Shown here in pieces: positions 35,912 through 44,261 of a stretch of DNA of 64,000 bases. The stretch is from Streptomyces sp. Ru73. Its GTDB lineage: Bacteria; Actinomycetota; Actinomycetes; Streptomycetales; Streptomycetaceae. The notes under the pieces were generated by a model. The model ran no database searches, was not told the origin of the DNA, and worked only from the letters and a program-made list of their open reading frames with translations. Numbering within the stretch: the first letter of the stretch is position 1; each line of letters begins with the position of its first letter. The position numbers and the translations under genes were made by a program. The DNA is taken from contig NZ_PQSQ01000004.1 of NCBI RefSeq assembly GCF_002920575.1, positions 107,172 through 171,171 of the forward strand, given 5' to 3'.

Positions 35912-36769
35912 ATGATCCCGTCACCCCCCGAAAGCCGCTACGCCGACGGCGGCGGAGTGCGCTATCACTACCACGACCTCGGTTCGGGCCCGGACACCGT
36001 CTTCCTGCACGGAGGCGGCCCCGGCTGCACGGCGTGGAGCGACTTCGGCCCCGTCGCCCCGCTCTTCGCCACCGACCGGCGCTGCCTGCTGGTCGACATC
36101 CACCAGTACGGCAAGTCCGAGAAGTCCCGCATCACCGGGCCCATGTGGGACCACCACGCGGCCAAGACCGTCGCCCTGCTCGACACCCTGGGCGTCGAGC
36201 GGGCCGACTTCGTCTGCAACTCCTGGGGCGGCACCATCGCCCTCAACCTCGCCGCGAAGTATCCCGACCGGGTCCGCTCCCTCGTCGTCACCGGCAGCAT
36301 GCCGGTCTTCTACGGGCCGCTCGCCCCGCTCCCCGAGAACGGCCACCGCGGTCGTACAGCCCGCGACCTCTACTACGGCGGCGAGGGTCCCACCCGGGAG
36401 AAGATGCGCCGGCTGATCACGAGCCTGGAGTGGTACGACGGAGCGAAGCTGCCCGACGAAACCCTCGACATGCGTTACGAGCAGAGCCTGGACGAAGGTG
36501 AGCGCTCCCTCGCCGCCATGTCCGACTCACCGCGCGGCGACTGGCAGGACCTCACCGAAGAGCTGGCGCGTATCCAGGCGCCCACCCTCTTCATCTGGGG
36601 CATGCACGACGCCTTCCTCACCCCGGACTACCCGCTCATGCTCGCCCGCATGGTGCCGAACGGGAACCTGCACGTGATGGACCACGTCTCGCACCACCTC
36701 CAGGAGGAGCGCCCCGAGGCGTACCACTCGGTGGTCACCGGTTTCCTCGACTCTCTCGGGAAGTCCTGA
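35912..36769 (+). CDS. Meta-cleavage product hydrolase (MhpC/BphD/HsaD-like)
   Basis: A 285-residue alpha/beta hydrolase for C-C bond cleavage of the dienoic product of extradiol ring opening. The group's HGGGPG oxyanion motif is at residues 33-38, the nucleophile elbow is CNSWGG with Ser104, and the acid and base lie in WGMHDAF and DHVSHHLQ. These features fit the MCP-hydrolase branch better than ordinary esterases. GAAGGAA precedes the ATG. It should work directly after the MhpB-like dioxygenase encoded at 43.3 kb. Confidence 0.87.
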   Translation: MIPSPPESRYADGGGVRYHYHDLGSGPDTVFLHGGGPGCTAWSDFGPVAPLFATDRRCLLVDIHQYGKSEKSRITGPMWDHHAAKTVALLDTLGVERADFVCNSWGGTIALNLAAKYPDRVRSLVVTGSMPVFYGPLAPLPENGHRGRTARDLYYGGEGPTREKMRRLITSLEWYDGAKLPDETLDMRYEQSLDEGERSLAAMSDSPRGDWQDLTEELARIQAPTLFIWGMHDAFLTPDYPLMLARMVPNGNLHVMDHVSHHLQEERPEAYHSVVTGFLDSLGKS

Positions 36770-36822
36770 CCACTCTCCCCTTCTCACCCGACATCCGCAT
36801 CGAACGCATCGGAGTACCTCCC

Positions 36823-37677
36823 GTGACCCTCTGGACCGATCTGAGCCCGCTCCCCTTCCGTATCGAGTACGTGGACGCCAAGGGCGTGCCGACCCGCGCC
36901 CTGCGCGCCGGCGACCCGGCCGCCGAGGCCGTCGTCTTCCTGCACGGCACCAGCGGCCACCTCGAAGCCTTCTCGCGCAACATCGCCGCCCACGCCGCGT
37001 ACGACCTGCACGCCATCGACATGCTCGGCCACGGTTACACCGGCAAGCCCGACCGCCGGTACGAGATCGCCGACTACGTCGACCATCTCCTCGCCTACCT
37101 GGATGCCGTCGGCGTCGAGCGGGCCCACATCGTGGGCGAGTCCCTCGGCGGCTGGGTCGGTGCGCGCGCCGCCATCGAGCACCCCGAGCGCGTCCTCAGC
37201 CTCCAACTCCTCTGCGCCGGCGGCACCGTGGCCAACCCCGAGGTGATGGACCGCATCCGCACGAGCACCAAGAAGGCCGTGCACAGCGACGACATCGACC
37301 TCACCCGGCAGCGGCTGCGCCTGCTCATGGCGGACGACGCCGACGCCACCGAGGAACTGGTCGAGATCCGGCACGCGATCTACCACACGCCGGAGTTCGT
37401 GGCGAACGTCGACAACCTCCTGTCGCTGCAGGACATGGAGCGGCGGCAGCGCAACATCCTCAGCCCCGAGGACCTGGCCCGTATCACCTGTCCGACGCTC
37501 ATCGTGTGGGGACGCAAGAACCCGTTCGGTGAGGTCCCCGAGGCCAACCGCATGCACGAGAACATCCCAGGCTCCGAGCTGGTGCTCTTCGACGACTGTG
37601 GCCACTGGCCGCAGCACGAGCAGGCCGGGCAGTACAACCCGATCAGCCTCGCCTTCCTCGCCAAGGCGGCCGCCTGA
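36823..37677 (+). CDS. Second MCP-type alpha/beta hydrolase
   Basis: A 284-residue hydrolase with the motif HGTSG (41-45) for the oxyanion hole and GESLGG with Ser107 as nucleophile; WGRKNPF and DDCGHWPQHEQ supply Asp and His. The CGHWPQHE ending is common among meta-cleavage product hydrolases such as DmpD/TodF. GTG 36823 has GGAG upstream. It begins 53 bp after the first hydrolase and ends in a TGATG overlap with the next gene. Two hydrolases in one operon suggest two ring-cleavage substrates or successive cleavages. Confidence 0.85.
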   Translation: MTLWTDLSPLPFRIEYVDAKGVPTRALRAGDPAAEAVVFLHGTSGHLEAFSRNIAAHAAYDLHAIDMLGHGYTGKPDRRYEIADYVDHLLAYLDAVGVERAHIVGESLGGWVGARAAIEHPERVLSLQLLCAGGTVANPEVMDRIRTSTKKAVHSDDIDLTRQRLRLLMADDADATEELVEIRHAIYHTPEFVANVDNLLSLQDMERRQRNILSPEDLARITCPTLIVWGRKNPFGEVPEANRMHENIPGSELVLFDDCGHWPQHEQAGQYNPISLAFLAKAAA

Positions 37678-38624
37678 TGCGGGCAGCGCGGATCCGCGCC
37701 TGGGGCGCCGCGCCGGTCGTGGACGAGGTGCCCGAGCCGGTCCGCGAGCAGGGCCGGGTGCTGGTCGAGGTGCAGGCGGGCGCGGTCGCCCACCTCGATG
37801 CTTCCGTCGCCGGCGGGGACTTTCGCCTCAAGCCGGAACTCCCGTACATCGGCGGGGTGGAGGGCGCGGGCGTCGTCCTGGAGGCGGACGCGGACAGTGG
37901 CCTCACGCCCGGCACGCAGGTGGTGCTGCGCGGCGGCGGCCTCGGCCTACTGCGGGACGGCACCTGGACCGAGCGGACAAGTGTGTCGCCCAAGGCCTGC
38001 ATGCCGCTGGAGGTCGCGCTGCCGCCCGAGACCGCTGCGAGCTTCTTCGTGCCCGCCACCACGGCGTACGTCGTCCTGCACGACGTGGCCCGGCTGCGCG
38101 AGGGGGAGCGGGTCGTGGTGGTCGGTGCGTCCGGAGCGGTGGGTTCCATGGTCGCCCAGCAGGCCCGTGCCGCGGGCGCTGACGTCGTGGGCGTCGTCGG
38201 GCGGAAGGACCAGCTCGGCGATGTGCCCGACGGGGTCGAGGCACTGGTCCTGGACGAGGCGGAACACCTCGCGGAGCGGCGCTCGGCCGACCTCCTCGTG
38301 GACACCCTCGGCGGCGCCGGTCTCATCGGCCGCAGCCGCTGGGTGCGCCAGGGGGGACGCGCGGCCGTCATCGGGTACGTCACGGGGACCGCGGTCGAGC
38401 TCGACCTGCCCTCCTGGCTCCTGGACGACGTGGCCCTGCTGCCGGTCAACATGATCCGGCAAGAGAAGCGGGCCCGCGAAGTGTGCGGTGAACTCGTCCG
38501 CCGGCTCGCCGACGGCACGCTCGGCGTCGCCGTCGAGAAGTTCGCGCTGGAGGACACCGCGAAGGCACTCGACGCCCTCCGGAACGGCCGCGTGCGTGGG
38601 CGGGCGGTCGTCCTGCCGCGGTGA
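37677..38624 (+). CDS. Quinone-oxidoreductase-like MDR (zinc-free)
   Basis: A 315-residue medium-chain reductase lacking the Cys/His zinc ligands of alcohol dehydrogenases. VVGASGAVGSMVAQQARAAGADVVGVVGR (from about residue 147) forms the NADPH Rossmann motif AxxGxxG. Members reduce quinones, enones or acrylyl-CoA. Overlaps the preceding hydrolase stop by one base. In this operon it could reduce an enone or dienoate product after ring cleavage. Confidence 0.82.
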   Translation: MRAARIRAWGAAPVVDEVPEPVREQGRVLVEVQAGAVAHLDASVAGGDFRLKPELPYIGGVEGAGVVLEADADSGLTPGTQVVLRGGGLGLLRDGTWTERTSVSPKACMPLEVALPPETAASFFVPATTAYVVLHDVARLREGERVVVVGASGAVGSMVAQQARAAGADVVGVVGRKDQLGDVPDGVEALVLDEAEHLAERRSADLLVDTLGGAGLIGRSRWVRQGGRAAVIGYVTGTAVELDLPSWLLDDVALLPVNMIRQEKRAREVCGELVRRLADGTLGVAVEKFALEDTAKALDALRNGRVRGRAVVLPR

Positions 38625-38645
38625 GGCGTGCGCTGGATGCGCGGA

Positions 38646-38680
38646 GAAGGGCCGGGAGCGGCATACGCTTCCGGCCCTTC
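38646..38680. terminator. Strong bidirectional terminator hairpin
   Basis: A 15-bp stem (left arm GAAGGGCCGGGAGCG, right arm CGCTTCCGGCCCTTC, one G-T pair) with a 5-base loop GCATA. It lies between the convergent oxidoreductase and CoA ligase genes and should stop both. Confidence 0.85.
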
Positions 38681-38689
38681 GCGTCTCTC

Positions 38690-38764
38690 CGTGGCAGGTG
38701 CCCGCGGTCAGGTCCGTGGCAGGTGCCCGCGGTCAGGTTCGTGTTCCGCCGCAGGTGCCCGCGG
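38690..38764. repeat. Tandem 24-bp repeat next to the terminator
   Basis: Two exact copies of a 24-bp unit starting CGTGGCAGGTGCCCGCGG (38690-38713 and 38715-38738), plus a third partial copy of its core at about 38750-38764. Each core CAGGTGCCCGCGG is partly self-complementary. Confidence 0.85.
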
Positions 38765-38776
38765 CTCATCGAAGCG

Positions 38777-40282
38777 TCACTGGCTGCCGGCGGCCTCCCG
38801 GTCCCAGGTGGCGGCCGTGACCCCACGCTCGCGCAGTGCCGCCTTGCGGACCTTGCCGGTCTCGGTGAGCGGCAGCGCCGGCATCGCCTCGATGTAGCGG
38901 GGTACGGCGAAAGCGGGCAGCTCGCCTGCGCAGTGGCGGGCCAGCTCGGCAGGCTCGACGGTGTCGCCGGAGCGGGCCACGACCACCACCATCACCTCGT
39001 CCTCGGCGAGGTCGGAGGGGACGGGGAACGCGGCGGCCGCGGCCACCGCCGGGTGGCTGCACACCACCGACTCGACCTCGCCGGAGGCGACGTTCTCACC
39101 GCGTCGCCGGATCACGTCCTTGATGCGGTCGACGAAGCGGAACCAGCCGTCGGGGTCGCGGACCACGCGGTCACCGGTCCGCCGCCAGGAGTGCGGGGCC
39201 GGCCGGGGTTCCCCCGTGTAACCGGTGGAGAAGGCGTGCAACTGGTCGGTAGAGACGATGAGTTCGCCCGGAGTGCCGTCCGGAACGGGGGTCAGCGTCT
39301 CGTCCACCACCTCGGCGCGGAAGCCGGGACGTACGGTGCCGATCATGCCCGGGCGGTACTCATCGGGAGTGGAGCCGATGACGAGGTTGGTCTCGGTCGA
39401 GCCGAAGCCGTCGACGAGCGTCACACCGAACCGGTCGCGGAACGGCTCCCACAGCGGCGCCGGTGTTGCGGGGGAAAGCCCACGCCGAACTCGGTGTGCG
39501 CGATCCCGTGGGCCGGGCGGCTGGGCGAGCAGCATGGGCACCATCGCGCCGAGGAGGTGGACCACGGTGGCCCCGCAGCCGGCGGCCCGTGACCAGTACC
39601 GCGAGGCCGAGAAGCGCCCGTCGACCGTGCAGCTCGCGCCGACCGTCATGGCCTGTGCCAGGGTGTTCAGCGCGTTGGTGTGGAACAGCGGCAGGCAGGT
39701 GTAGAGCGAGTCGTCGGAGGACAGGCCCAGCGCGTCGGACACGTTCCTGCCCCACCACACGAACTGCGCCTGCGGGCAGCGCACGCCGCGTGCCGTGCCG
39801 GTGGTGCCCGAGGTGAAGAGCACGGCCGCGGTGTCCTCCGGGCGTACCGGTGCCGGGGCGACGGCCTCGCCGCGGTCGGGTGCGGGGGCGTCACTCCCGC
39901 CGGCCACCCACACGCGCCCCCGGTACCCCGCCGCGGCAGCACGCGCCGCGAGGTCCGGCTCGACGTACAGAAAGTGCGGGGCGGCCTCATCGAAAACATG
40001 CCGCAGCGATCGGCCGCGCAGTGCGGTGTTCAGCGGCACGACGACCGCCCCCAGCCACGCGCATCCGAGCACCAGGTCCACCAGCTCGATCCGGTTCGAC
40101 AGCAGGGCCGCAACCCGGTCCCCGCGCCGGCAGCCGTGTGCGGCCAGGGAGCCCGCCATGGCTGCCGCGGCCTCCAGGGTCTCCGCGTACGTGCGCACCA
40201 TACCGCCCATGCGGAGGAAGACCCGGTCTCCGAATCTCCCGGCAGCGGTCTCCAGCAGTCCGGGCACGGTCAAGTGATCCAT
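38777..40282 (-). CDS. AMP-forming acyl-CoA ligase (CaiC/FadD-like)
   Basis: A 501-residue carboxylate:CoA ligase. P-loop FTSGTTGTARGV, adenylation motif DGFGSTE, and C-terminal TETGKVRKAAL with the catalytic Lys are all present. ATG 40282 with GGGAGG upstream is preferred over a slightly earlier in-frame start. Divergent from the Rieske oxygenase gene, with three 17-bp palindromes between them, so the ligase is probably co-induced with the aromatic pathway. The family resembles crotonobetaine/carnitine and cyclohexanecarboxylate ligases. Confidence 0.88.
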   Translation of the reverse strand: MDHLTVPGLLETAAGRFGDRVFLRMGGMVRTYAETLEAAAAMAGSLAAHGCRRGDRVAALLSNRIELVDLVLGCAWLGAVVVPLNTALRGRSLRHVFDEAAPHFLYVEPDLAARAAAAGYRGRVWVAGGSDAPAPDRGEAVAPAPVRPEDTAAVLFTSGTTGTARGVRCPQAQFVWWGRNVSDALGLSSDDSLYTCLPLFHTNALNTLAQAMTVGASCTVDGRFSASRYWSRAAGCGATVVHLLGAMVPMLLAQPPGPRDRAHRVRRGLSPATPAPLWEPFRDRFGVTLVDGFGSTETNLVIGSTPDEYRPGMIGTVRPGFRAEVVDETLTPVPDGTPGELIVSTDQLHAFSTGYTGEPRPAPHSWRRTGDRVVRDPDGWFRFVDRIKDVIRRRGENVASGEVESVVCSHPAVAAAAAFPVPSDLAEDEVMVVVVARSGDTVEPAELARHCAGELPAFAVPRYIEAMPALPLTETGKVRKAALRERGVTAATWDREAAGSQ

Positions 40283-40394
40283 CACAGCCTCCCGGAGCCA
40301 CACGCCGCACGTACTGGCCCGGCCCCGTCGTCGGTCGTCACACGGTCGTCACGCGCGCATGCTCGCTGCCCACCGAGGGCCGGTCCAGGTGGGT

Positions 40395-40474
40395 GTTCCG
40401 CTCAGCGGTCCGCGGGTGGCTCGGCCTGGCGCTCCGCTCAGCGGTCCGGATGTCCGCGTTCTGTTCAGCGGAAC
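40395..40474. promoter_or_regulatory. Triple 17-bp IclR-type operator array
   Basis: Three related palindromes: GTTCCGCTCAGCGGTCC at 40395-40411, GCTCCGCTCAGCGGTCC at 40431-40447 and GTTCTGTTCAGCGGAAC at 40458-40474, all in the same orientation and spaced 36 and 27 bp. They occupy the divergent promoter region of the CoA ligase and Rieske oxygenase. Multiple sites are usual for IclR activators/repressors. Confidence 0.72.
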
Positions 40475-40550
40475 AGGACCGTTGGCGGCGGCCGTCCCGC
40501 GCCGGATGCTCTAGCGCCATGGACCGAGAGCGACAGGAGGGCCCGGGACG

Positions 40551-41816
40551 ATGACCACGGGTGACAACACTGCCACCGCACAGGACACCGGCCGCCGTGG
40601 GCGCGGCAAGAGCGCGGCGCAGGGCCGCCAGGACTGGACGTCCTGGCCCCACTACGACGCGGCCGGCGCGGGGTTCCGCGGCTACTGGTACCCGGTGACC
40701 TGGTCGAGCCACATCACCGGCGATCCGCAGCCGTTCACCATAGCCGGCGAGAAGATCACACTGATCCGTGACGGCGGCACCGCCTACGCACTGCACAACC
40801 GCTGCCCGCATCGCGGGGTGCCGCTGTCCGAGGGCAATCAGCAGTTCCCCGGCACGGTCAGCTGTCCCTACCACGGCTGGACCTTCGACCTGCCCACCGG
40901 CAAGCTCAGCGCCGTCATCACCGACGGACCCGGCTGCCGCCTCACCGGCAAGCTCGGTGTGCGCACCTATCCGGTCGAGGAGCGCCTCGGCATGGTGTGG
41001 GTCTACATCCCGGTGGCGGACGAAGAGCCGCGCCCGATCGACGAGCAGCTCCCCGAAGAACTGGTCGGCAACGCCTTCGTCATGGGCGGACGCATCGAGC
41101 CGCGCGGCGGCAACTGGCGGTTCGCCTGCGAGAACGGCTTCGACGAGGGCCATGCCAAATACCTGCACCGCACCGCGCTGTGGCGGCTGTTCAAACCGAT
41201 GCCGACGTGGAACATCACCAAGGTCGTACCGCGCGGCCGCTGGATCTACCGCGTCCAGCAGGAAGTCCACTGGGATGCGGACTTCCCCGGCGTCGGCCAC
41301 TGGACGAACAAGCGGTGGTGGAAGATGCAGCCGCCGAAGGAAACCTTCAACATCGGCAACACCGGCGCCCCCAAGCAGGTCAATCCGGTCATCGAGGACC
41401 AGGACTTCCCCGGCTTCGCCTCCCTCTCCATGCCCGGCGTGCTGCGCATCGCCTACCCCAAGTTCATCCACTACGAGTTCTACGTCCCCGTCGACGAGGA
41501 CAACCACCGCTACGTCGGTGTGATGGTCAACTTCACTGAGGGCTGGCAGACGCTCGGCTTCTACGCCAAGTACCTGGGGGCGATCCGCTGGCTCTTCCAC
41601 GGCCAGTTCTCCGGCCAGGACGCCTGGATGGTCGACGTCACCGATGCCCCGCCGGAGAAGCTCTACCGCCCCGACATCTCGCTGACCGCCTGGCGGAACC
41701 TCAGCGAGGAGGAGTACGGCAAGAAACTCGCCGGCCTCGGCACGGCCACCACCGAGCCGGCCGCCGCCACCGGTACCACCGAGCCGGCCACGACCACCGA
41801 CGGAAAGAAGGCATGA
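40551..41816 (+). CDS. Rieske non-heme iron ring-hydroxylating oxygenase, alpha subunit
   Basis: A 421-residue oxygenase. The [2Fe-2S] Rieske site is CPH (Cys85, His87) and CPYH (Cys105, His108), spacing 17. The mononuclear iron segment ENGFDEGHAKYLHR places His201 and His206 as ligands. No beta-subunit gene is present, suggesting an alpha3 enzyme of the carbazole-dioxygenase or phthalate-dioxygenase-like kind. A ferredoxin reductase and ferredoxin are encoded at 45.3-46.6 kb. It should start attack on an aromatic ring or demethylate an aryl ether. The C-terminal ~30 residues are a low-complexity Thr/Ala/Glu tail. Confidence 0.9.
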   Translation: MTTGDNTATAQDTGRRGRGKSAAQGRQDWTSWPHYDAAGAGFRGYWYPVTWSSHITGDPQPFTIAGEKITLIRDGGTAYALHNRCPHRGVPLSEGNQQFPGTVSCPYHGWTFDLPTGKLSAVITDGPGCRLTGKLGVRTYPVEERLGMVWVYIPVADEEPRPIDEQLPEELVGNAFVMGGRIEPRGGNWRFACENGFDEGHAKYLHRTALWRLFKPMPTWNITKVVPRGRWIYRVQQEVHWDADFPGVGHWTNKRWWKMQPPKETFNIGNTGAPKQVNPVIEDQDFPGFASLSMPGVLRIAYPKFIHYEFYVPVDEDNHRYVGVMVNFTEGWQTLGFYAKYLGAIRWLFHGQFSGQDAWMVDVTDAPPEKLYRPDISLTAWRNLSEEEYGKKLAGLGTATTEPAAATGTTEPATTTDGKKA

Positions 41817-41935
41817 CGATGGGCCGCACCCTGCTCACCCTGCTCGCTGGCGCAGCGCTCGCGGTGGGGCTCCCGCTCGCGAAGAAGCGCTTCGAGCGCA
41901 CCACCATGACCCAGGTCCACCGGATCAACCAGTGA
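41813..41935 (+). CDS. 40-residue membrane peptide coupled to the oxygenase
   Basis: A short gene overlapping the Rieske stop (ATGA) and the next start (GTGA). The product has a Met/Arg N-terminus, one hydrophobic helix (about residues 6-23, LLTLLAGAALAVGLPLA), then a strongly basic tail (KKRFER). The codon usage is typical and the frame exactly fills the space between two coupled genes, so it is very likely translated. I know no family for it. It may anchor or assemble the oxygenase or its neighbour at the membrane. An in-frame ATG two codons later is an alternative start. Confidence 0.75.
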   Translation: MTMGRTLLTLLAGAALAVGLPLAKKRFERTTMTQVHRINQ

Positions 41936-43278
41936 GCGCCACCGGACTCGCCGGGCTCGACGAGCAACGACGCGGATGGACCGAGGCCGCCTGGCAGCAC
42001 ATCACCGGCGACCGCCTGCGCGAGCTGATCACCGGCCTCGTCGACATCCCCAGCCCGACCGGCGACGAAGGGCAGCTGGCCCGGCACATCGCCACCACAC
42101 TCGCGGACGCAGGCATCACGGGTGCCACCGTCCAGCCGCTCGACGACCGCCAGGCCAACGCGTACGGCCGGCTGCGCGGCGACGGCACCGGTCCCGACCT
42201 CATGCTGTACGCGCCCATCGACACGCTGACGGTGGGGGAGGAGAGCGAGGACCTCCCGTGGATCGGGCCTGAGCTGCGCGAGGACATGCGCCCCGCGGCC
42301 CGGAGCGTCGGAGACCTGGTGACCGGTCTGGGCGCATCCAACCCGAAGGGGCACGCCGCGTGCGTGATGATGGCCGCCGAGGCGGTCGCCCGCGCCGGCA
42401 TCCCGCTCACCGGCGACCTGGTCGCGGCGTTCGGCGCGGGCGGCATGCCCACCAACGCCCGGCCGGCCGGAACCCGGCTCAACACTGGGCAAGGCGCGGG
42501 GTGTTCCTTCCTGCTGGAGCAAGGCGTGTGGACGGACTACGCGGTCATCGCCAAACCCGGCTGGACGGTCTCCTGGGACGAGGTCGGCCTGGTCTGGTTC
42601 GAGGTGACGGTGCGCGGCACGCACACCTACGTCGGCTCGCGCCACCGCCTTCCTTACGACAACGCCATCGCCCGTGCCGGGGACGTGGCCCGCCACCTGG
42701 AGGAGTGGTTCGCCGAGTACGCCGAGCGCCACACGCACGGCACGGTCGCCCCGCAGGGCATCGTCTCCTCCATCCGCGGCGGCTGGCCGCGGATGGCAGC
42801 CGTCACGCCGGCCGCCTGCACCCTCCGCGTCGACCTGCGCATCGCCCCCGACACCACACCGATGCAGGCCAAACGGGAATTCACCGCGGCCCTCGACGCA
42901 CTGGGCGAGAAGCTGCCGGGCTTGGACGCCACCGCGGAGATGATCCTGGCCATTCCCGGCACACGTACCGACCCCGACAGCTGGATACACCGCAGTGCCA
43001 CAGCAGCATGGGAGGCACTGGAGGGACGCGCGCACGAGGTCGTACGCGGCAACAGCGGTGCCACCGACGCCAACATCCTCCGCGGACGCGGCATCCCCAC
43101 CGTCCGGGTCGGCATGCCCAAGGTCGGCGAGGCGGAGGCGCCCTTCCCCATCGACTTCGCCCGCGGGATGAACACCGTCTCCGTCCCGGCCATGGAGAAG
43201 CTGACCCGCCACCTGGTCCGCACCGCCATCGACACCGTCACGCGCACACACGCGGAAATGGAGGGCCCCGCAGCATGA
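41932..43278 (+). CDS. M20-fold peptidase/deacylase relative lacking metal ligands
   Basis: A 448-residue protein with the overall plan of M20 (ArgE/DapE/CPG2) enzymes, including a dimerisation domain (about residues 215-330). The usual zinc motifs have been replaced: GHxD reads APID (94-97), the D of the DxKGG motif is Asn137 in GASNPKG, the EE pair region is GAGG (168-171), and the C-terminal His is absent in RGMNTV. It may therefore be catalytically different or non-catalytic. GTG start overlaps the 40-residue gene; stop overlaps the dioxygenase. Tight coupling implies a role in the aromatic pathway, perhaps amide or amidase chemistry without zinc. Confidence 0.8.
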   Translation: MSATGLAGLDEQRRGWTEAAWQHITGDRLRELITGLVDIPSPTGDEGQLARHIATTLADAGITGATVQPLDDRQANAYGRLRGDGTGPDLMLYAPIDTLTVGEESEDLPWIGPELREDMRPAARSVGDLVTGLGASNPKGHAACVMMAAEAVARAGIPLTGDLVAAFGAGGMPTNARPAGTRLNTGQGAGCSFLLEQGVWTDYAVIAKPGWTVSWDEVGLVWFEVTVRGTHTYVGSRHRLPYDNAIARAGDVARHLEEWFAEYAERHTHGTVAPQGIVSSIRGGWPRMAAVTPAACTLRVDLRIAPDTTPMQAKREFTAALDALGEKLPGLDATAEMILAIPGTRTDPDSWIHRSATAAWEALEGRAHEVVRGNSGATDANILRGRGIPTVRVGMPKVGEAEAPFPIDFARGMNTVSVPAMEKLTRHLVRTAIDTVTRTHAEMEGPAA

Positions 43279-44225
43279 CAGAGATCGTCCTCGGGGTGGG
43301 TGCCTCGCACAGCACCCTCATGAACACGCACTGGGACCAGACCCTCCACAAGGACCGTGCCGAGCGTTTCCGCGACGCATTGCACCAGGCGCGCGACGCG
43401 CTGGCCGAGGCCCGCCCCGACACCGTGGTCCTGGTCGGCTCCAACCACTTCCGGGGCTTCTGGCTCGACCTGATACCGAGCTTCACGATCGGCGTCGGCG
43501 AATGCCTTGCCAGCGGTGAGTCGGGGACGCCCAAGGGGCCACAGCCCGTGGACGTGCCACTGGCCCGGCACCTCGCCGACACACTCGTCGACAGCGGGCG
43601 CTTCGACGTCGCCTTCTCGGCACGCCTGCAGATCGACCACGGGCAGACGCACGCCATCCAGTACCTGCTCGACGGGCTCGGCGCCGAGATCGTGCCGCTC
43701 GTCGTCAACGTCTTCGCACCACCGCTGCCCACCCTCGACCGCTGCGAGCAGCTCGGCCGGGCCCTCCGCGAGGCGGTCCTCGCCTTCCCCGGCGACCGGC
43801 GCGTGGCGGTCGTCGGCTCCGGCGGACTGTCGCACCGGCTGCCGTGGCCGGACTGGCGCGCACCGGACGGCGAGGACGAGGAGTTCATGGTCGGCGCCTG
43901 GCTCAACGGCCGGAACAACTGGCAGGACTACGACCAGCGCCGCCGCGAGATCATCCGCGCCGCCGAGGCCGCCCTCACCCCCGCCTTCGACGAGGACTTC
44001 CTCGCCCTCCTGGAGCGGGGCGAGGCCCACCGCCTCACGGCGTACACCTCCGAAGAGCTGGAGGAGGCCGCGGGCAACGGCGCACAGGAGCTGCGCACCT
44101 GGCTCATCATGGCGTCCCTGCTCGACCACGTCCCCGGCCGGCGCCTCGCCTACGAGCCCATGCCCGAGTGGCTCACCGGCATGGGCGTGGCCGTCCTCGA
44201 CCCGGCAGACACCGCACGGGCGTGA
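43275..44225 (+). CDS. MhpB-like extradiol (LigB superfamily) catechol dioxygenase
   Basis: A 316-residue Fe(II) class III extradiol dioxygenase, matching MhpB in length and layout. Conserved His-containing segments are GASHSTLM near the N-terminus, GSNHFRGFWLDLIPSFTIGVGE, the QIDHGQTHAIQYLL segment and GSGGLSHRLPWP; the C-terminal EPMPEWLTGMG also fits. It should open a 3-substituted catechol between carbons 1 and 2, making the substrate for the MCP hydrolases at 35.9-37.7 kb. ATG overlaps the preceding stop. Confidence 0.9.
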   Translation: MTEIVLGVGASHSTLMNTHWDQTLHKDRAERFRDALHQARDALAEARPDTVVLVGSNHFRGFWLDLIPSFTIGVGECLASGESGTPKGPQPVDVPLARHLADTLVDSGRFDVAFSARLQIDHGQTHAIQYLLDGLGAEIVPLVVNVFAPPLPTLDRCEQLGRALREAVLAFPGDRRVAVVGSGGLSHRLPWPDWRAPDGEDEEFMVGAWLNGRNNWQDYDQRRREIIRAAEAALTPAFDEDFLALLERGEAHRLTAYTSEELEEAAGNGAQELRTWLIMASLLDHVPGRRLAYEPMPEWLTGMGVAVLDPADTARA

Positions 44226-44261
44226 GGCCCGGACCGCCGAACCGACCGGGAGGTTGTCACC

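Noticed and set aside
38690..38764. CRISPR-like array
   Set aside because: Only two full copies with a one-base spacer, so there are no spacers; no cas genes in the window.
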